Assembly (NCBI RefSeq): GCF_021869535.1
Contig: NW_026262712.1
Coordinates: 52,704,384-52,768,383, forward strand
From: Mytilus californianus
Lineage: Eukaryota > Mollusca > Bivalvia > Mytilida > Mytilidae
Direction: 5' to 3'
Length of the DNA: 64,000 nucleotides
Below the pieces are notes generated by a model. It saw only the letters and a list, made by a program, of their open reading frames with translations. It had not been told where the DNA came from and ran no database searches. Below are positions 11,777 to 24,300 of this stretch, one piece after another. Every line of letters begins with the position of its first letter. Position 1 is the stretch's first letter. The translations under genes were made by a program, and so were the position numbers.

Positions 11777-13155
11777 AAATTTCCGACGTCATACTATTTA
11801 GGTGCAAAAGACAAGAACAATTTTATACTGAATTAAAATTAAATTTTACACACAGTTTAATTTAAGAGATAAAGGTTTATTTCGTTACTTCAATATAATA
11901 TGATAATAAAGTCGCCGAAGTCTCGCTCCTTTTGGATTTTCCCCCCTCATTTTTTTGATTTAATTTGCTACCTTGATTAGTCAAAACAATTTACGAGATT
12001 TAAACATTTTAAACTACTGTCGCCTAGATTTATTATAACTAGCGTATTGAAACTAAATAACTCGAGTTGATATCAAATGATTTCCCATGCTAACTCGTTA
12101 TATGAAGCCTATAACTATTATATATGATCACGTCGGAATATAGTAAAGACATGACGGTCTGCTATGAAATGGATTTTAAGTAAGGATATTTCACATATCA
12201 TACATAGACTTAGATGATGCTTGAATCTATCATTGTTTGCTGATAAACATCATAAAGAAAACAACACTCCATTTATCTGGTGCGTTTGAAGCGTCAAAAG
12301 CGGAAATGAAAATAATTCATATAGATTCTATTTAATTGATTTAAAAAATGTATAAAAAATCATAAGAACACAAATTGTCCTGTCAAAAAAGAGATAATTT
12401 TAAATTGGAAGTTTTAAAATGAATCTTAGTTGAAATGTAATACATTCATGTACTTTTAAAGTGTAATGAAGATGGTACATAACGAGTTCAAAAGAGAAAT
12501 CACAAGTTTCCTGTCACTTTATACACTTACTTTTATTTGTGAATTTTTCTTAGTGCGATAAGATTGAATGTGTATATACTACTCTCACTGATAAATGTAA
12601 GCCAATGAAAAATTCTTATCACAATCATATAAAAGGCTTATTTAGAAATGTTTTACGTGTTTATAACCACAATTTAACTTTCTGTACAAGTATAGTTAGA
12701 GAATTTTTAATTGTACTAACCCCCCCCCCCCCCCCCCCCCCCCCCCACCCACCCCCACCCAAACAGTTTGATTAATCCTTGCAGGAAAGTCAAATCATCC
12801 GCTTCACTCTCTGGCAAAAATAAAAGATGTATCAACATCCGCTATTTTTTTTTAAAAACAACGGTTGTTATTAAACATTTATCATCAGTTGATCATTAAA
12901 TTAACTAAGAATAAAAAAGGATTGGGTAATCCAAAAGAAGAAGTTACTCTACCAAGTGGACGGACTGTGATAAAGGATTTGGTCTGTAACTGGATGAAAG
13001 GATTTAAGACAGACAAACAAAAACCATACACATGCTAATGTATACACAGGCCAGAGGCTGAGTCTGTAGGATATATATGATATAAAAACAAAATTATCGA
13101 AAAAATTTAATTTATTCATAATCATAAAGCGCAAAAAATAGATTTTGCAAACTAA
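11777..13155. other. Intergenic, no gene seen; long poly-C tract
   Basis: AT-rich sequence without recognisable exons. A pure C run occupies 12721-12746, followed by ACCC units to about 12760. It is a simple repeat and also a site where assembly or sequencing length is unreliable. Confidence 0.6.
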
Positions 13156-13158
13156 ACA

Positions 13159-13728
13159 ATTGACATAATCATGATAATTATAATACACAACTGATACGGA
13201 ATTACATCAAATTAAGTCATATCAATTGAATATATGACAAAAAAAGCAAAGGTGGGAAGAAAATCTGCCCCTCTAGGAAACATATAGACTATAGAATGAA
13301 AACTTTGAATATGTTAAAAAGACAACAACCCAACCAAAGAGCAGAAAACAGCTCAAGGCCACCAATGGGTCGTCAACGCAGCGAGAACATCCCGCACATG
13401 GAAGTGGTCCCCTAAACAATATGTCATACTAGTTCAGCAAAATTGACATAATCATGATAATTATAATACATAACTGATACGGAATTATATCAAATTAAGT
13501 CATATCAATTGAATATATGACAAAAAAAGCAAAGGTGGGAAGAAAATCTGCCCCTCTAGGAAACATATAGACTATAGAATGAAAACTTTGAATGTGTTAA
13601 AGAGACAACAACCCAACCAAAGAGTAAAAAAAAAACAGCTCAAGGCCACCAATGGGTCGTCAACGCAGCGAGAACATCCCGCACATGGAAGTGGTCCCCT
13701 AAACAATATGTTATACTAGTTCAACAAA
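13159..13728 (+). repeat. Tandem duplication of a dispersed element (family 3)
   Basis: Two adjacent copies of about 283-287 bp (13159-13441 and 13442-13728) begin ATTGACATAATCATGATAAT and are nearly identical. Both include AGACAACAACCCAACCAAAG and GGTCGTCAACGCAGCGAGAA. The second half of the unit belongs to a dispersed family also seen at 35922-36244 (plus), 36395-36470 (minus) and 52840-52925 (minus). Confidence 0.85.
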
Positions 13729-13880
13729 ATTGACGCCACACTAAACTCCGAAACATACAAATTAAAACAAATTTAAAAAAACACACAAGACCAACAAAGA
13801 CTAGAGGTTTCTGACTTGGCACAGGCGCAAAAATGCTGCAGGGTACATGTCTACTTCTTAAGAGGTACGAGTTAACCAGT
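13729..13880 (+). mobile_element. 3' part of family-3 dispersed element
   Basis: CCACACTAAACTCC, the AAGACCAACAAAGACTAGAG stretch and GGCACAGGCGCAAAAATGC match 36090-36200 in order. This supports a single element about 0.6 kb long; it is non-coding. Confidence 0.6.
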
Positions 13881-14439
13881 CAAAGCTGATGATAAAAAGA
13901 AGTGCATACATGGCACATATACGTGAACTCGTGCTGACCACGCAGTATTATCGACCAATAAGAAAGATGTAATTTAATTTAATTCATTCAGTCATTGGTA
14001 ATTAGTTAAATTTATTAATCATTTTGTCGATCAATTAAGTTTGACAAATCTGGCCCACTGACCAGTACAGAGACATCATAAATTTGTAGAATACATAGTT
14101 CCCTCTGTATATCAGTATAAGCATTTAACAGTCAATAATTAATCTTTCCTACTGTCGTTAATGATTTTACTCAGCTTTTCAATTAGCAAATACAATTGGT
14201 AATACTTGAAGAGGATCGCAACAAGCTACCTGTTTAGGCTTGTCCTCTCCCTTGCAACATACGGGTATCTCAGAGCCAAACAGATAAAGGACAGGAACCA
14301 GTATAACTATACATTTATTTCAATTAAAATAAATTGAAAAGTGACAAGAATATCGAAATCGAATATATATCAGAATAAGCTTGTGTTACGTTCAATTTTA
14401 AAATGTAGTCGATTGATTAATTGAATTTGAAATATTTAT

Positions 14440-14570
14440 TCGTCAAATTCTTGGAAACAACATTTTACAGTAATATCAATAAGATGTAAGTTCCAGCTGT
14501 TTACTCACACGCGATGTTTACGGTTTATTGGATTTTGCTGAAGGTGTATGGATAAGTTGTGAAGATATCA
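14440..14570. repeat. Duplicated upstream block (A unit)
   Basis: Shares ACATTTTACAGTAATATCAA and the ACACGCGATGT word in order with 24150-24300. This is a paralogous flank left by duplication of the lectin unit. Confidence 0.65.
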
Positions 14571-15254
14571 ATTTCATAAAATGAACATCTTTTTTAAATT
14601 CACAATAATCACACTGTTCTTTTTATTTTGATTTCGATAAATGGTTAGAAAACTTATAAATGCTTACTCGTCTAGTCATTGATGCAATGATTTGAATTTA
14701 AATGTTCGAAAAATATGTTGTGTGTAAAGAATGATATAGAAATAAAAAAAAAACATTCGTTAAATAAGCTTGCAAAGACAACTGTTTTATTTTTCTAAGA
14801 TAGTAAGATCCTTAAATTATTAATGATGCAGAATGTCCTGTAAAGCTTGTTGTGATTTCTCTTAAATTTATCAAGCAATTAATAAGAAATACTGTGAAAC
14901 TGTTTACTCGCGTAGTGGTATTAACCTTATGTGTGCATTCCAAAGAACTTCTGGATAATTTTAAATCTCGATCTTTCTCTGAAATTAATTCTAAAACTTT
15001 TGATTTTCAACCCTGTATACCACTATTTCCAATGTGAAATTGTAAAGTCGTCTAAAAAAATAATCCGCAATGCTTTGCAATATAAAAATGGTAGCATACG
15101 CGATAAATATATTACTTTGAGCTACCATACGGCATATTTTGTTAATAGTAAACACTAAAGTAAAACATGCTACACAGAGGAAAAAGTTATCAGTATGCTG
15201 GAATTTCTGATTGACAACACATTTGTTGAATTTTGAAGTAGGCTTTTTTCAACA

Positions 15255-15960
15255 AATTGTCGGCATTACTTTAGACACTTGTCAAAAACAAAAAGATCAA
15301 AGAAGCCAGATCATTTAATTTTACATTCAGATATATTGATGATGTTCTTTCCATTAACAATCCGAACTTTTCTGATTGGGTTCCATTAATCCATCCTCCA
15401 GAACTATAAATTAAAGAAACAACAGGCACGGCTTCCTCCGCCTCATTTTTAGATTCATACCTCGAATTTAACATCAGCGGTCATCTCAGTACCAGAATCT
15501 ATGACAAATGAGACTGTTCTAATTTTGAATTTATCAATTTCCCCCACCTTAGTAGTAATAAACCAACTTCACCTGAATATGGGATATACATTTTTTTTTT
15601 TAACTAATTCGGTATTCAGGAGCATGCAGCTGCTACTGAGATTTTATAAAACGCCACCAGTGTCTGAGCAGGAAGCTGATGAACCAGGGTTATGTCAAAG
15701 AACGTCTCGTCCTTTTTCTTAAAGAGTTCATCGGAAGATATCAAGACCTTGTTGATAAACATTCCGTATCAGCAAATTGTCTACATAAGAAAATGCCTGT
15801 ACCAAGTCATGAATATGACAGTTGTTTTTCATTCGTTTGAAGTGTTTGAGCTTTTGATTTTGCCATTTGATAAGGAACTTCCGTTTTGAATTTTCCTTGG
15901 AGTTTTTGTTATTTTATTTTTTTTTTAATAATATCTTTTTACATTGTGCTTTACCTCTAA
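15255..15960 (+). mobile_element. RT relic with YIDD motif (family 1)
   Basis: The plus strand reads FRYIDDVLSINN (YIDD at 15332-15343, the reverse-transcriptase catalytic box). Further segments equivalent to SASFLD, GHLSTRIYDK and LMNQGYVKERLV follow in order, ending in KMPVPSHEYDSCFSF. In-frame stops and a frame change, for example after PPEL and in the poly-T run near 15600, make it dead. A second, longer copy is at 46205-47460; relative to it this copy lacks about 450 bp before the final segment. It probably inserted after the A/B unit duplication because copy B's flank lacks it. Confidence 0.8.
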
Positions 15961-16734
15961 GGGTTATTTAAGCGTAAGGAGAGGAATAGCGTGTCTAGCC
16001 TTTCCATATTCACATGAACGTTTTCTATGCGTGCAGATATTCCATTAAACATATGAATGTCACGGACAATAAATGCTTAGGAATTTACAATATACACTTT
16101 ATTTGTGTCTGTCCAAATATTTAGTGTCTAGTGCTACATAAAAGTATATAGATGCATGACAAAAGGGGGTAAAAGACATAGTATTAAGAAAATATCCACA
16201 CAAAGACATACAGAACTAGGTCTAAAGGTTCAACATAATCCTTCGTCAAATATGGCGAAACGTGAAAGTCGGGTGTTGGTTTTTGTTTTTTCCATCTTCC
16301 GAAGTCTAAAACATGCATATTAAAATACAGGTTAGTTTTTTATCTTCCGAACCATAAATTGCAAATACCTTTTATATTGTGTAGATTCATTAAAAATATC
16401 TTCGATGCACCTGTTTGTCTGTATTCAGAGTATATTATGTGGTGTAATTACGGCCATATTTATCAAAAGGTTATGATGAACCTATATCACTCTTTATAAA
16501 AACATGTAGTCCAACCAATTATTATAAATTGAAATTTGCCATTTTATAATCTAAATTTAAATCAAAGGTACATGATGGATAAGTCACAAATATCAAATTT
16601 AAATTCTTTAGTTTGTTTCAGTCATGTTGAAACTGACATTACATATACAAAAATAAATGTTAAAACTATTTTACACACTTTAAAATCTTTCTTTATAGCG
16701 AAATATCATTAAGGGTAAAGTCTTGACTCATGGA

Positions 16735-17600
16735 AAGATCTTGAAATGACGCTATTTTGGCAGTGTTGCACTGAATGCGAAAACTGAAAAGAACGCTTCA
16801 TAATTTGGTGTGATCGAAACTCTTTTTTAGATTTAACTTCATCAGGAAATGTCAAATCCAAAAAATTGAAAATCGAAGATGTATGACTACATTAAAAGAA
16901 CGTGAGGAGCAGTATTATCAAAAGGGACCAAAAGAGTATAGCTAAATCCATCCAATGTCAAATTTGTCTGAGGAATTTCGCCTTTTTTAAAATAATTTAT
17001 AAATAAATCAACGCAAAAACATTTCAGCTGATGATATCATCATAAACTTGCAGTTCATCAGCAGCGTTATCGACCCGTTGCTAGTAAATGTAAACCACAT
17101 TGTGAACATTAAGAGCGCCCGGATCACTTTTTTGGATTTACCTTCACCAGGAACGTTCAAATACACAAACAACGAAAGCCAAGGATAGATAACTGCTTGC
17201 ATACGTGAAGAGCTATTTGACCAAAAAAAAAAACTTAATCTAAAGGACAAATCCACCTTATGACAATTTTGCTTGATTTGAACCTAAATAAAGACAACAG
17301 AAGTATACCGCTGTTCAATAGTCATCAATCGATTAACCAAAAACAAATCCGGGTCACAAACCAACACCGAGGGAAACACATCAACTATAAGAGGAAAACA
17401 ACTGAATAACAGAAACACTGAACTGCTACAAAAAACAAACGCCAACATACATAGAAACGGACTATTTGATAACAACTGCCATATTCTTGACTTGGTACAT
17501 GACATTTTAATAAAAAATGGTGGGTTGAACCTGGTTTTATGGCTAGCCAAACCTTCAGCTTATATGACAATGTTAAAGATATCGCAAAAATGACAACATA
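16735..17600. repeat. Dispersed repeat with internal duplication
   Basis: The stretch CTTTTTTGGATTTACCTTCA, CCAGGAACGTTCAAATACAC onward to CTGGTTTTATGGC looks like a dispersed mussel repeat (recognised, not searched). A more diverged copy of its first part is at about 16805-16980, so it is tandemly doubled. Short minus frames across it show no known domain. Confidence 0.5.
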
Positions 17601-18860
17601 ACGTGACTAATAGTGTTTTTATTATTTCTAAATTTATCAACTAGCAATTTATCTTGTTATCTATCATGCGATGTCAGATACAAAGTACTGACTACAGAAC
17701 TAATGATACTCTAGACATGCTAAAGGACTTGTTACTGGAAGTGATTTGACCAAATGTTAGTAAGTGAAAATAAATCTTTCTAAACTTGGTGCGTCCGAAG
17801 CAAGTTTTAAGTTTGAAGCTCTAATGCAAATATGTAGGACAACAATGATAAATAAATGTCTGACAGATTTCACGAAATTATTGGGAAAATTTAATATATT
17901 TTTTTCTAATTTCGAGTTTGAAGGCTAATACAGCGGCACATCTTCTCTTCTTGGGTAGTATTAAGAAACCCCTAATGAAACGTTGAGATTTTACGGTTAA
18001 GCCGTTTTTTAAATGTCCCGATAATTGTTGTTCTAACAGTTTCTGAGGACTGGTTCGATAACCCTGCTAGTGGTCTTTTGAGTAACATTTTCCCATAAAC
18101 TGACATAATTAACAGCGATTTCTGAAATTTTCCATTGAAAAATTCAGAAATGTTTGAAAAACTTAAGTTCCAGTCGCTTCAGGCAAAATGAAGGTTAATC
18201 CAGTAAAGCAAATTGGACGCGCCAAATTGAAAAAAAAATTTTTTTTTTTAATTTATTTAGAGTTATTATGATAGACAATTTCAAATTAGGTACTAACTGC
18301 TTCAAATGTTTGACAATTACCCGTCCTAATGTGACAATAATTGACGCAAAAATATTCCATTTAATAAGTGTATGACTACGAACAGAGGAAGTTAAATTTG
18401 TATCAATAATTATCAATTATGTCTACTCATTTTGACACATCGGAACATTGAAACTAAAATAGGGAAGTAAGAGTAGAAAACAAATCATATTGATGTGTTC
18501 GACTATTGAAAAACAAAGGTCAATAATATTTGACCTCAAAGCACTATAAATTAAATGTTTTCAAATTTACGCTAAGGGAAAAGTGTTATGTATAAGAAAT
18601 GCTGGTCTAGAATGATATGAACTTATCATTCCAATTCAATGTAAACAGTGCACGCCTCTGGAATTCCCTTCAACAGATACGACCAGAACCAACACGATCA
18701 GAACCAACAGGCTTCAAAGGCAAATACATTCAATCCAAAAAGGACTTCTCATAAAATTCATACTCACTGATTGATAACATTAGCTATACTGAATACCTAG
18801 GTCTGTTATTTAAATGAAAAAAAAAAGAAATAATCACAGACGACAGTCTTTGAAAGTTTT
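17600..18860. other. Intergenic, nothing recognised
   Basis: AT-rich with an A/T homopolymer pair near 18230-18250. It is the 3' flank of lectin copy B. Confidence 0.5.
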
Positions 18861-18867
18861 GTAATCT

Positions 18868-18873
18868 TTTATT
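18868..18873 (-). promoter_or_regulatory. Poly(A) signal of lectin copy B
   Basis: AATAAA on the minus strand, about 20 nt after the stop codon at 18894. The same arrangement follows copies C and D. Confidence 0.7.
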
Positions 18874-18893
18874 TAACAACAAAGTTAATAACA

Positions 18894-20615
18894 TCAATCA
18901 TTTAATGCATAAACTTTCACTTCACCAACATGGAGGTATTCATTACCGTTGATCGTTAACCTGACATACCGCGCATATTTGGGACTATGGTTACATTTAA
19001 AAATAAGATGTTCTCCTTTACGAGCCGGTCCTTTGTACTGAGCACATAAATGCATCTGATTGTGTGATGGTCCAGTTGTTATGTCCAAGTCGTGAAGATG
19101 TTCTCCTGAAATATTTGATTAAAAAGATAATGAAGTTTGGTTAAAAACATGAAACACAAAGTTAATTCAATTATGATACAGAATTAGGTAAACAACAAAT
19201 TTTTTTTTTAAGTAATATGAATTTGTAAAAATATATGAAAGTGCTGACAAAACCAATCGCGGGATTCTTAATGTTAATAAGGTGAACACAATAAAATCTA
19301 GATGAGCATAAAATTGTCTTCACATTTTGCAAAAGTTAAATGTCTTGTCGGTATTCAATAATCATTTTCAGGACCGGAACATTGATACAATGTATAAAGT
19401 TGTACAAGACGGACACACTGTTTTAAAGATATGTAACGGAATCTTGACGCATACATATTGTGCCTTCGAACTGTGTAACGAACACATTACAAAATAAAAA
19501 AGGCAAACCATGTGAAAAAGCTAATTGTTAGTTATTAGTGAATAACATCTATATAAAAATCAGATTTGAATGTACTGAAGTCAATTGGCTTGCTTAAGCG
19601 ATTACAGTACTTACCACAACAACTTTTCCTATTGAAAATTTCTATTCTAAATATTTTGTATTCTTTCCCTAAATCAACCTCCCAGTAAGGCGAAGCGTCC
19701 AATCCTGTATGGGAATATGTGTTAAAATTTCCATCAACAGCGGCACTGGCCATGGCATAAAACAGATAGTCTGAACTTTGCTTGGCTTTTTTCCCATATG
19801 CAACTTCACTCAATTGGACGTCATTTGGATCTGTGGATGAAATTATCAACATCAATAAATCACTGATAATCATGCGCTTCATGATTCGTACGCCCCTTTG
19901 TTTACTCTTGTTTACTCATGTTTCAAAATGTTCGAGTAAAGAAGTGTAGCATTTGTATAAAACTTTAAAATTATTGAAAAGTTGTTCGCTCTAGGACACT
20001 TAAACAAATTATAGACAAACGAAGGAGTTGATTTCATTTTTTATCAGACAATTCATAATTGCATTCAGTGAAAAGGCTGGACACTACAAAGTAGCAAGCG
20101 AGATATGAATGCAAAGTTCAGTCTAATACAGATGGGGCATACATCAATATGTCAATATTTTTACTCCTTCCGTGAACTCTGAGGTTAAACGTAATATTGA
20201 CATAGTAGATTTTTGCAGATAAAGAACCGTAATAACGTCAACTATTTAAGCTTTTGTGATCAAATCTATCGATATTGATTTCTGCATTGTTTGCTACTGG
20301 AAATAAGGTTTACAACATCGCGTAATGTAAAGTCCAAACCGCAGATATGTTTGGGCCTATGACAAAGTATGGCAAGGAACATTGTTAATTTAAAGAAGGT
20401 TTTGCAAAATTCATTTTTTTTCAAATACAAATACAGTATCGCAATATACACGTATACATACCCTTTGGAATTCTCCGAAGTAATTCTTCCAGCATTGCAG
20501 ATAACTTTGCAGTGTTGTAGTTCATCGTTGATTGCAATTTTTGAAACATCTCTGAATCATATCCATTTATAATTGACAAAAAAGAAATCAGAAGAAAAGT
20601 GGACACAATCATCAT
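18894..20615 (-). CDS. F-type lectin (fucolectin-like) copy B, intact
   Basis: Exons 20462-20615, 19615-19830 and 18894-19105 join in frame (154+216+212 nt) to 193 residues, all introns phase 1. Of two adjacent ATGs, 20615 gives leader MMIVSTFLLISFLSIINGYD, a typical secretion signal; an in-frame ATG at 20654 would add a charged extension. Residues about 20-50 form an amphipathic helix (EMFQKL, LSAMLEELLRRIPK), suited to coiled-coil assembly. Residues about 55-193 are one F-type lectin domain: VAYGKKAKQSS, AAVDGN, SPYWEVDLG, NRKSCCG, GPSHNQM, FKCN, ARYVRLTI, VGEVKVYAL. The family binds fucose via HX26RXDX4R/K. Here the D is S and the last R is H (RKSCCGEH), so binding may be changed or lost. 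A secreted recognition protein is inferred. Confidence 0.87.
19831..20461 (-). other. Intron 1 of lectin copy B
   Basis: Donor GGTATGT after LPK/IPK-type coding and acceptor CCACAG before DPNDVQ. No insertion seen. Confidence 0.8.
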
Positions 20616-21539
20616 ATTTTCTTTATGTTTGTATTTGTGATTTACCCACTTCAATTTATATTTTTGTCGTTCTGATACTCTCAGAAACAGAAATCCGACG
20701 TTTTCTACTAAAAAATTTAAACACGCAAACTTAGCATTAGTTTTGTATCATTATATCATGTATATCATACGTGTATATGTACAGTATGTTTGAATGTTTA
20801 TTTTATAATACAGAAAATAATTAAAAAGATCATATCATTTCTAAGATAATTTATACTTTTTTAGTAATATGCAAGTCTTTTTATAAAGGAGCAAATTATC
20901 AAATAATGAAGAAAAAAATGTTTTTTTTGTCTGGCTTTGGATTATAAAAAGTTTTCGCCTGTTTATTCATGTAGTTGTTGTTTTTTCTTAAATATGTTCC
21001 TGAAACAATGTCGTTGAATATCAGAGTAAACCTAAGATATGATTTCTTAATTTACGAATGAGGAATTAATTTTAAAGGTCATTGTTGAATTAATTTCTTG
21101 TATCTGTGAAGTAAGAATAGTGATAAACCGTTGTTCCTTTTGTAGATTTGTTTAGTTTTAGTATTTCAAGAGATATTAATCCCAGGTATGCTAGAACAAT
21201 AATCAACATATAATAAATATTCGCAATTTACTGGCATTTGCCATTGGATAACTTTTAATCAATCTCATTTTGAAATAAACCATTTCCATTCAAACTCGAG
21301 ATATTTCACTTATTTTACTTGATCTGCTTTTACATATTTGTTTACGTCTTTATATTGATTAAATGACGTTGGATATCTACAAATTGGAACGATTGTAAAA
21401 TTCAATTTTAGACCACTAATGCATCTTGTTAATCGTTCCAACGGCTTAACAACAGTTATACATAAAGATTTGAAAAAGGCAGAATAAAAAAATAGATGCA
21501 ATATACCAGAGTCAAACTGACAATGCGATGGGAAAGAAC

Positions 21540-22030
21540 GAAAAAAGCTCAAAGACAAACAGCAGTCTACAAAAAAAATTAACATAGAAAACTAAAACCT
21601 GAGTATTATGACCCAACCAAACATTGGAAGTGTTCCAGAAGGGTAAACAGATCTTGCACCCATCGTGTTATCCATACAAGTATAAATTAGGCGAAAAAGT
21701 CTCATTCGGTAATTTCATATTCGAGGAAAAAGAGGGAATGATTATGGTTACGACATCTGGAACACATCCATTGTCATCTGTAAAAACAGGTTATCCAGAA
21801 AGACCAACAAACCATGATGACGTCACTTAAAATGTAAATAAAGGCAACACAAAAGTCACTATGCTCACGTAGGAGTTTCAACTAAACTTTGCAATGCATA
21901 ATCTAAGAGGTCATTCAGTGGCTATATATGTACGTATAGTTGATATCTTCCTGCTTTACAGTAGTTACAAACTCTGCATGAATTGTCTTTTACTGAGGTC
22001 TTAGACGCCTATTTTGCTATTTGTAAAAGA
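21540..22030 (-). mobile_element. Family-2 RT-element tail, inverted
   Basis: CCAGAAGGGTAAACAGATC at about 21637 is the reverse complement of the GATCTGCTTACCCTTCCGG stretch at 40932-40950. Flanking sequence continues into the non-coding and terminal coding part of the same family. The 68-residue plus frame across 21624-21830 is antisense to this element. Confidence 0.65.
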
Positions 22031-22514
22031 GTACAATACACATATTCTTACTCCAACATTTCACAGTGAAATCAACAATGATAGAACATGCACCAGTGTG
22101 CCCAAGTAACGTTTTTCACACAAAACCACGTTTTGAATAAATTGTATCTTTATAGACAATACTTGCCTGATATGGATGAAACCACTTTTGACCTACAGCA
22201 GCGGAGTCAAAAGATCTAACTCGTATCCGTAACTTGAATATCGAGGCGTTCGGTTGAACATGGTCTAATTTCGGAAACACAAAAAGGCGATTTGTTATTC
22301 TATATATCCTGTCTGTTCTAGAAAATAATTTCGTATGGTTGTACTGTAAAAATAAATATCAAACAATTCAGAGGTGACAATTAATGATTTATGTACTTTT
22401 CAGGAAACTGACGGAGCTTTGACACCTCAAAACTATGTTCTATGACACACCCGGTGACCTCCTAAACACATCTCTCCATTTGCGAGTTTTCAAATACGAT
22501 CTGCCGTGTCTTAG

Positions 22515-22610
22515 GCGTGTATATATCTCAGTTGATACGATATGACAGGTTATGTTGTTTTTATGGTGATTCCGCAGACATAAGTAAGCTTTATAATATA
22601 TATAAAAAAG
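22515..22610 (+). mobile_element. Possible family-1 RT scrap
   Basis: The reading VYISQLIRYDR matches the YISQLIRY segment that follows the RT core in the family-1 copy near 46245. Only about 30 codons are recognisable, so this is a weak call. Confidence 0.35.
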
Positions 22611-23330
22611 ATAAATTAATTTCTAGTTCTTCGGACTCTTTCCTTTCAAAAATGATAGCGAGCGAGCGAGTTTTCTTTCTTTGGTTTTTTCTTTGTTCTA
22701 TTTTTGGCAGGCGAAAAAATTTTCTACTAGCAAGCGATACAATTTTTGAGATATTAAAATAAAATTCTATGAAAAGAATTTTTAAGCAAGCGAGCGTTGA
22801 GAAATTTACTAAATTTTTGTGATGTTTTTATATATCTCGTATCCTACTTCGTATTTTGCCCTACTTTGCGTGTCAATTTGTTTTCCGACACCTTGTATAA
22901 TCTTTCCATAACATTTTCCAATTCAAAAACATTTTAAACAAATGGTAAACTAGTATCAAGACCTACAACTTCGTGTAGTCTGGTCAAATAAATATGATTC
23001 TGCTGAACATGAAAATATGCAATAGCTTTGAACATGCAGACATCCATGTTTGATGTAAGTTATAATTGATGATTTGCATGTTGTTTCAATTAAATAAATG
23101 CAAAGCATATATGTATAAAGGTTGTTTATACAACCATAAAAGCTTGTGTAGACAACAGGCTGAACATTGATAAAGAGCTGTCCTTCAAAAACCACACCAA
23201 TTTATACTATTCAAATGGTTCAAATTATAGGATATATACTAGCTATACAAAAGGAACATTTCAATACATTTCACTCTGTGTCTTAGTCATTGATTTGCTG
23301 TGAAATTTAATAGCAATTAAATCTTTATAT
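22610..23330. other. Intergenic, nothing recognised
   Basis: AT-rich with GCGAGCGAGCGAG-type words near 22660 and 22790. No exon or repeat boundary seen. Confidence 0.4.
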
Positions 23331-23334
23331 ATAC

Positions 23335-23450
23335 AAACATGTGGATATTGCTCTGTGTTGAAGGCCATACCATGAACTACATGTATAGTTGCATAACTCA
23401 ACATATTTGGTCTCTGGAGGAAGGTTGTCTCATTGACAAACATACAAATT
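23335..23450 (+). mobile_element. Family-2 terminal fragment
   Basis: GTTGAAGGCCATACCATGAA followed by GTTGTCTCATTGACAAAC matches the end of the family-2 tail near 41670-41760. Confidence 0.5.
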
Positions 23451-24149
23451 CTTATTTTAGAAGATTTTGAAAATTTTAAAGTTGGATTGGTGGGTTATAT
23501 TCAATTACCACATAGACTTTCTTGTCAAATTTCATGCTTTATAACTTTGTAATCATACTAGAAAACATAAATGAAAGATTAAAGGAAAAATCCTTTATTC
23601 TAAAGCAGATAAAAAAAAAACAAGAAAAAACAACAGCTCGCTGAAAAATTTGAACATTGATTTTCACTCCTGGTGAAAAAGGAATGAGAGATATTATTTG
23701 ATTTTTTGTTGGAAAGAAAATGTATCAACACCCATTTTCGTTTATCGACAAACTGATAGTTATAGGACATTTAATTTCAGAGATTGAAAAATATAAATGA
23801 GGGGGAGAGCTATTCGGTGAAGGAAATATTGTGAGCTCTGCAAAGTATACAGATGGTGATAAGGGACGGACTACTTGGGAAAAGGATATATTTGAGAGTG
23901 GCAAATATTTTGCAACGAGCTCACTGTGATATTTCTACATTTATTCTAATCGAAGCAAAACCTGATAGAAAAAATACACGGACATGTTACAATATATAAA
24001 TCTGTAAAATTAAAAAGGCTGTTTCGTTTGAAGTGATAAACTATAAAAATCAAACGTATTTAAGAAATTACTTGTATTGTGTACGATTTACGAATATAGC
24101 TGATTGATTATTGAAATCTGATATTATATTTGCTTCAAAATACAAAATT

Positions 24150-24300
24150 TCTTAACATATCATTGTAAATACTCTTGGACATAACATTTTACAGTAATAT
24201 CAATAAAATATAAGTAACAGATGTTTACCGACACGCGATGTATACAGCTATTTTCAAACAAATTCGTAGTGGATATTTGGAAGCCGTATTAATAAGTCGT
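24150..24300. repeat. Duplicated upstream block (B unit)
   Basis: Counterpart of 14440-14570. It lies about 3.5 kb upstream of copy B. The A block lies about 6.3 kb upstream of A, and the 2.4-kb satellite accounts for most of the difference. Confidence 0.65.
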
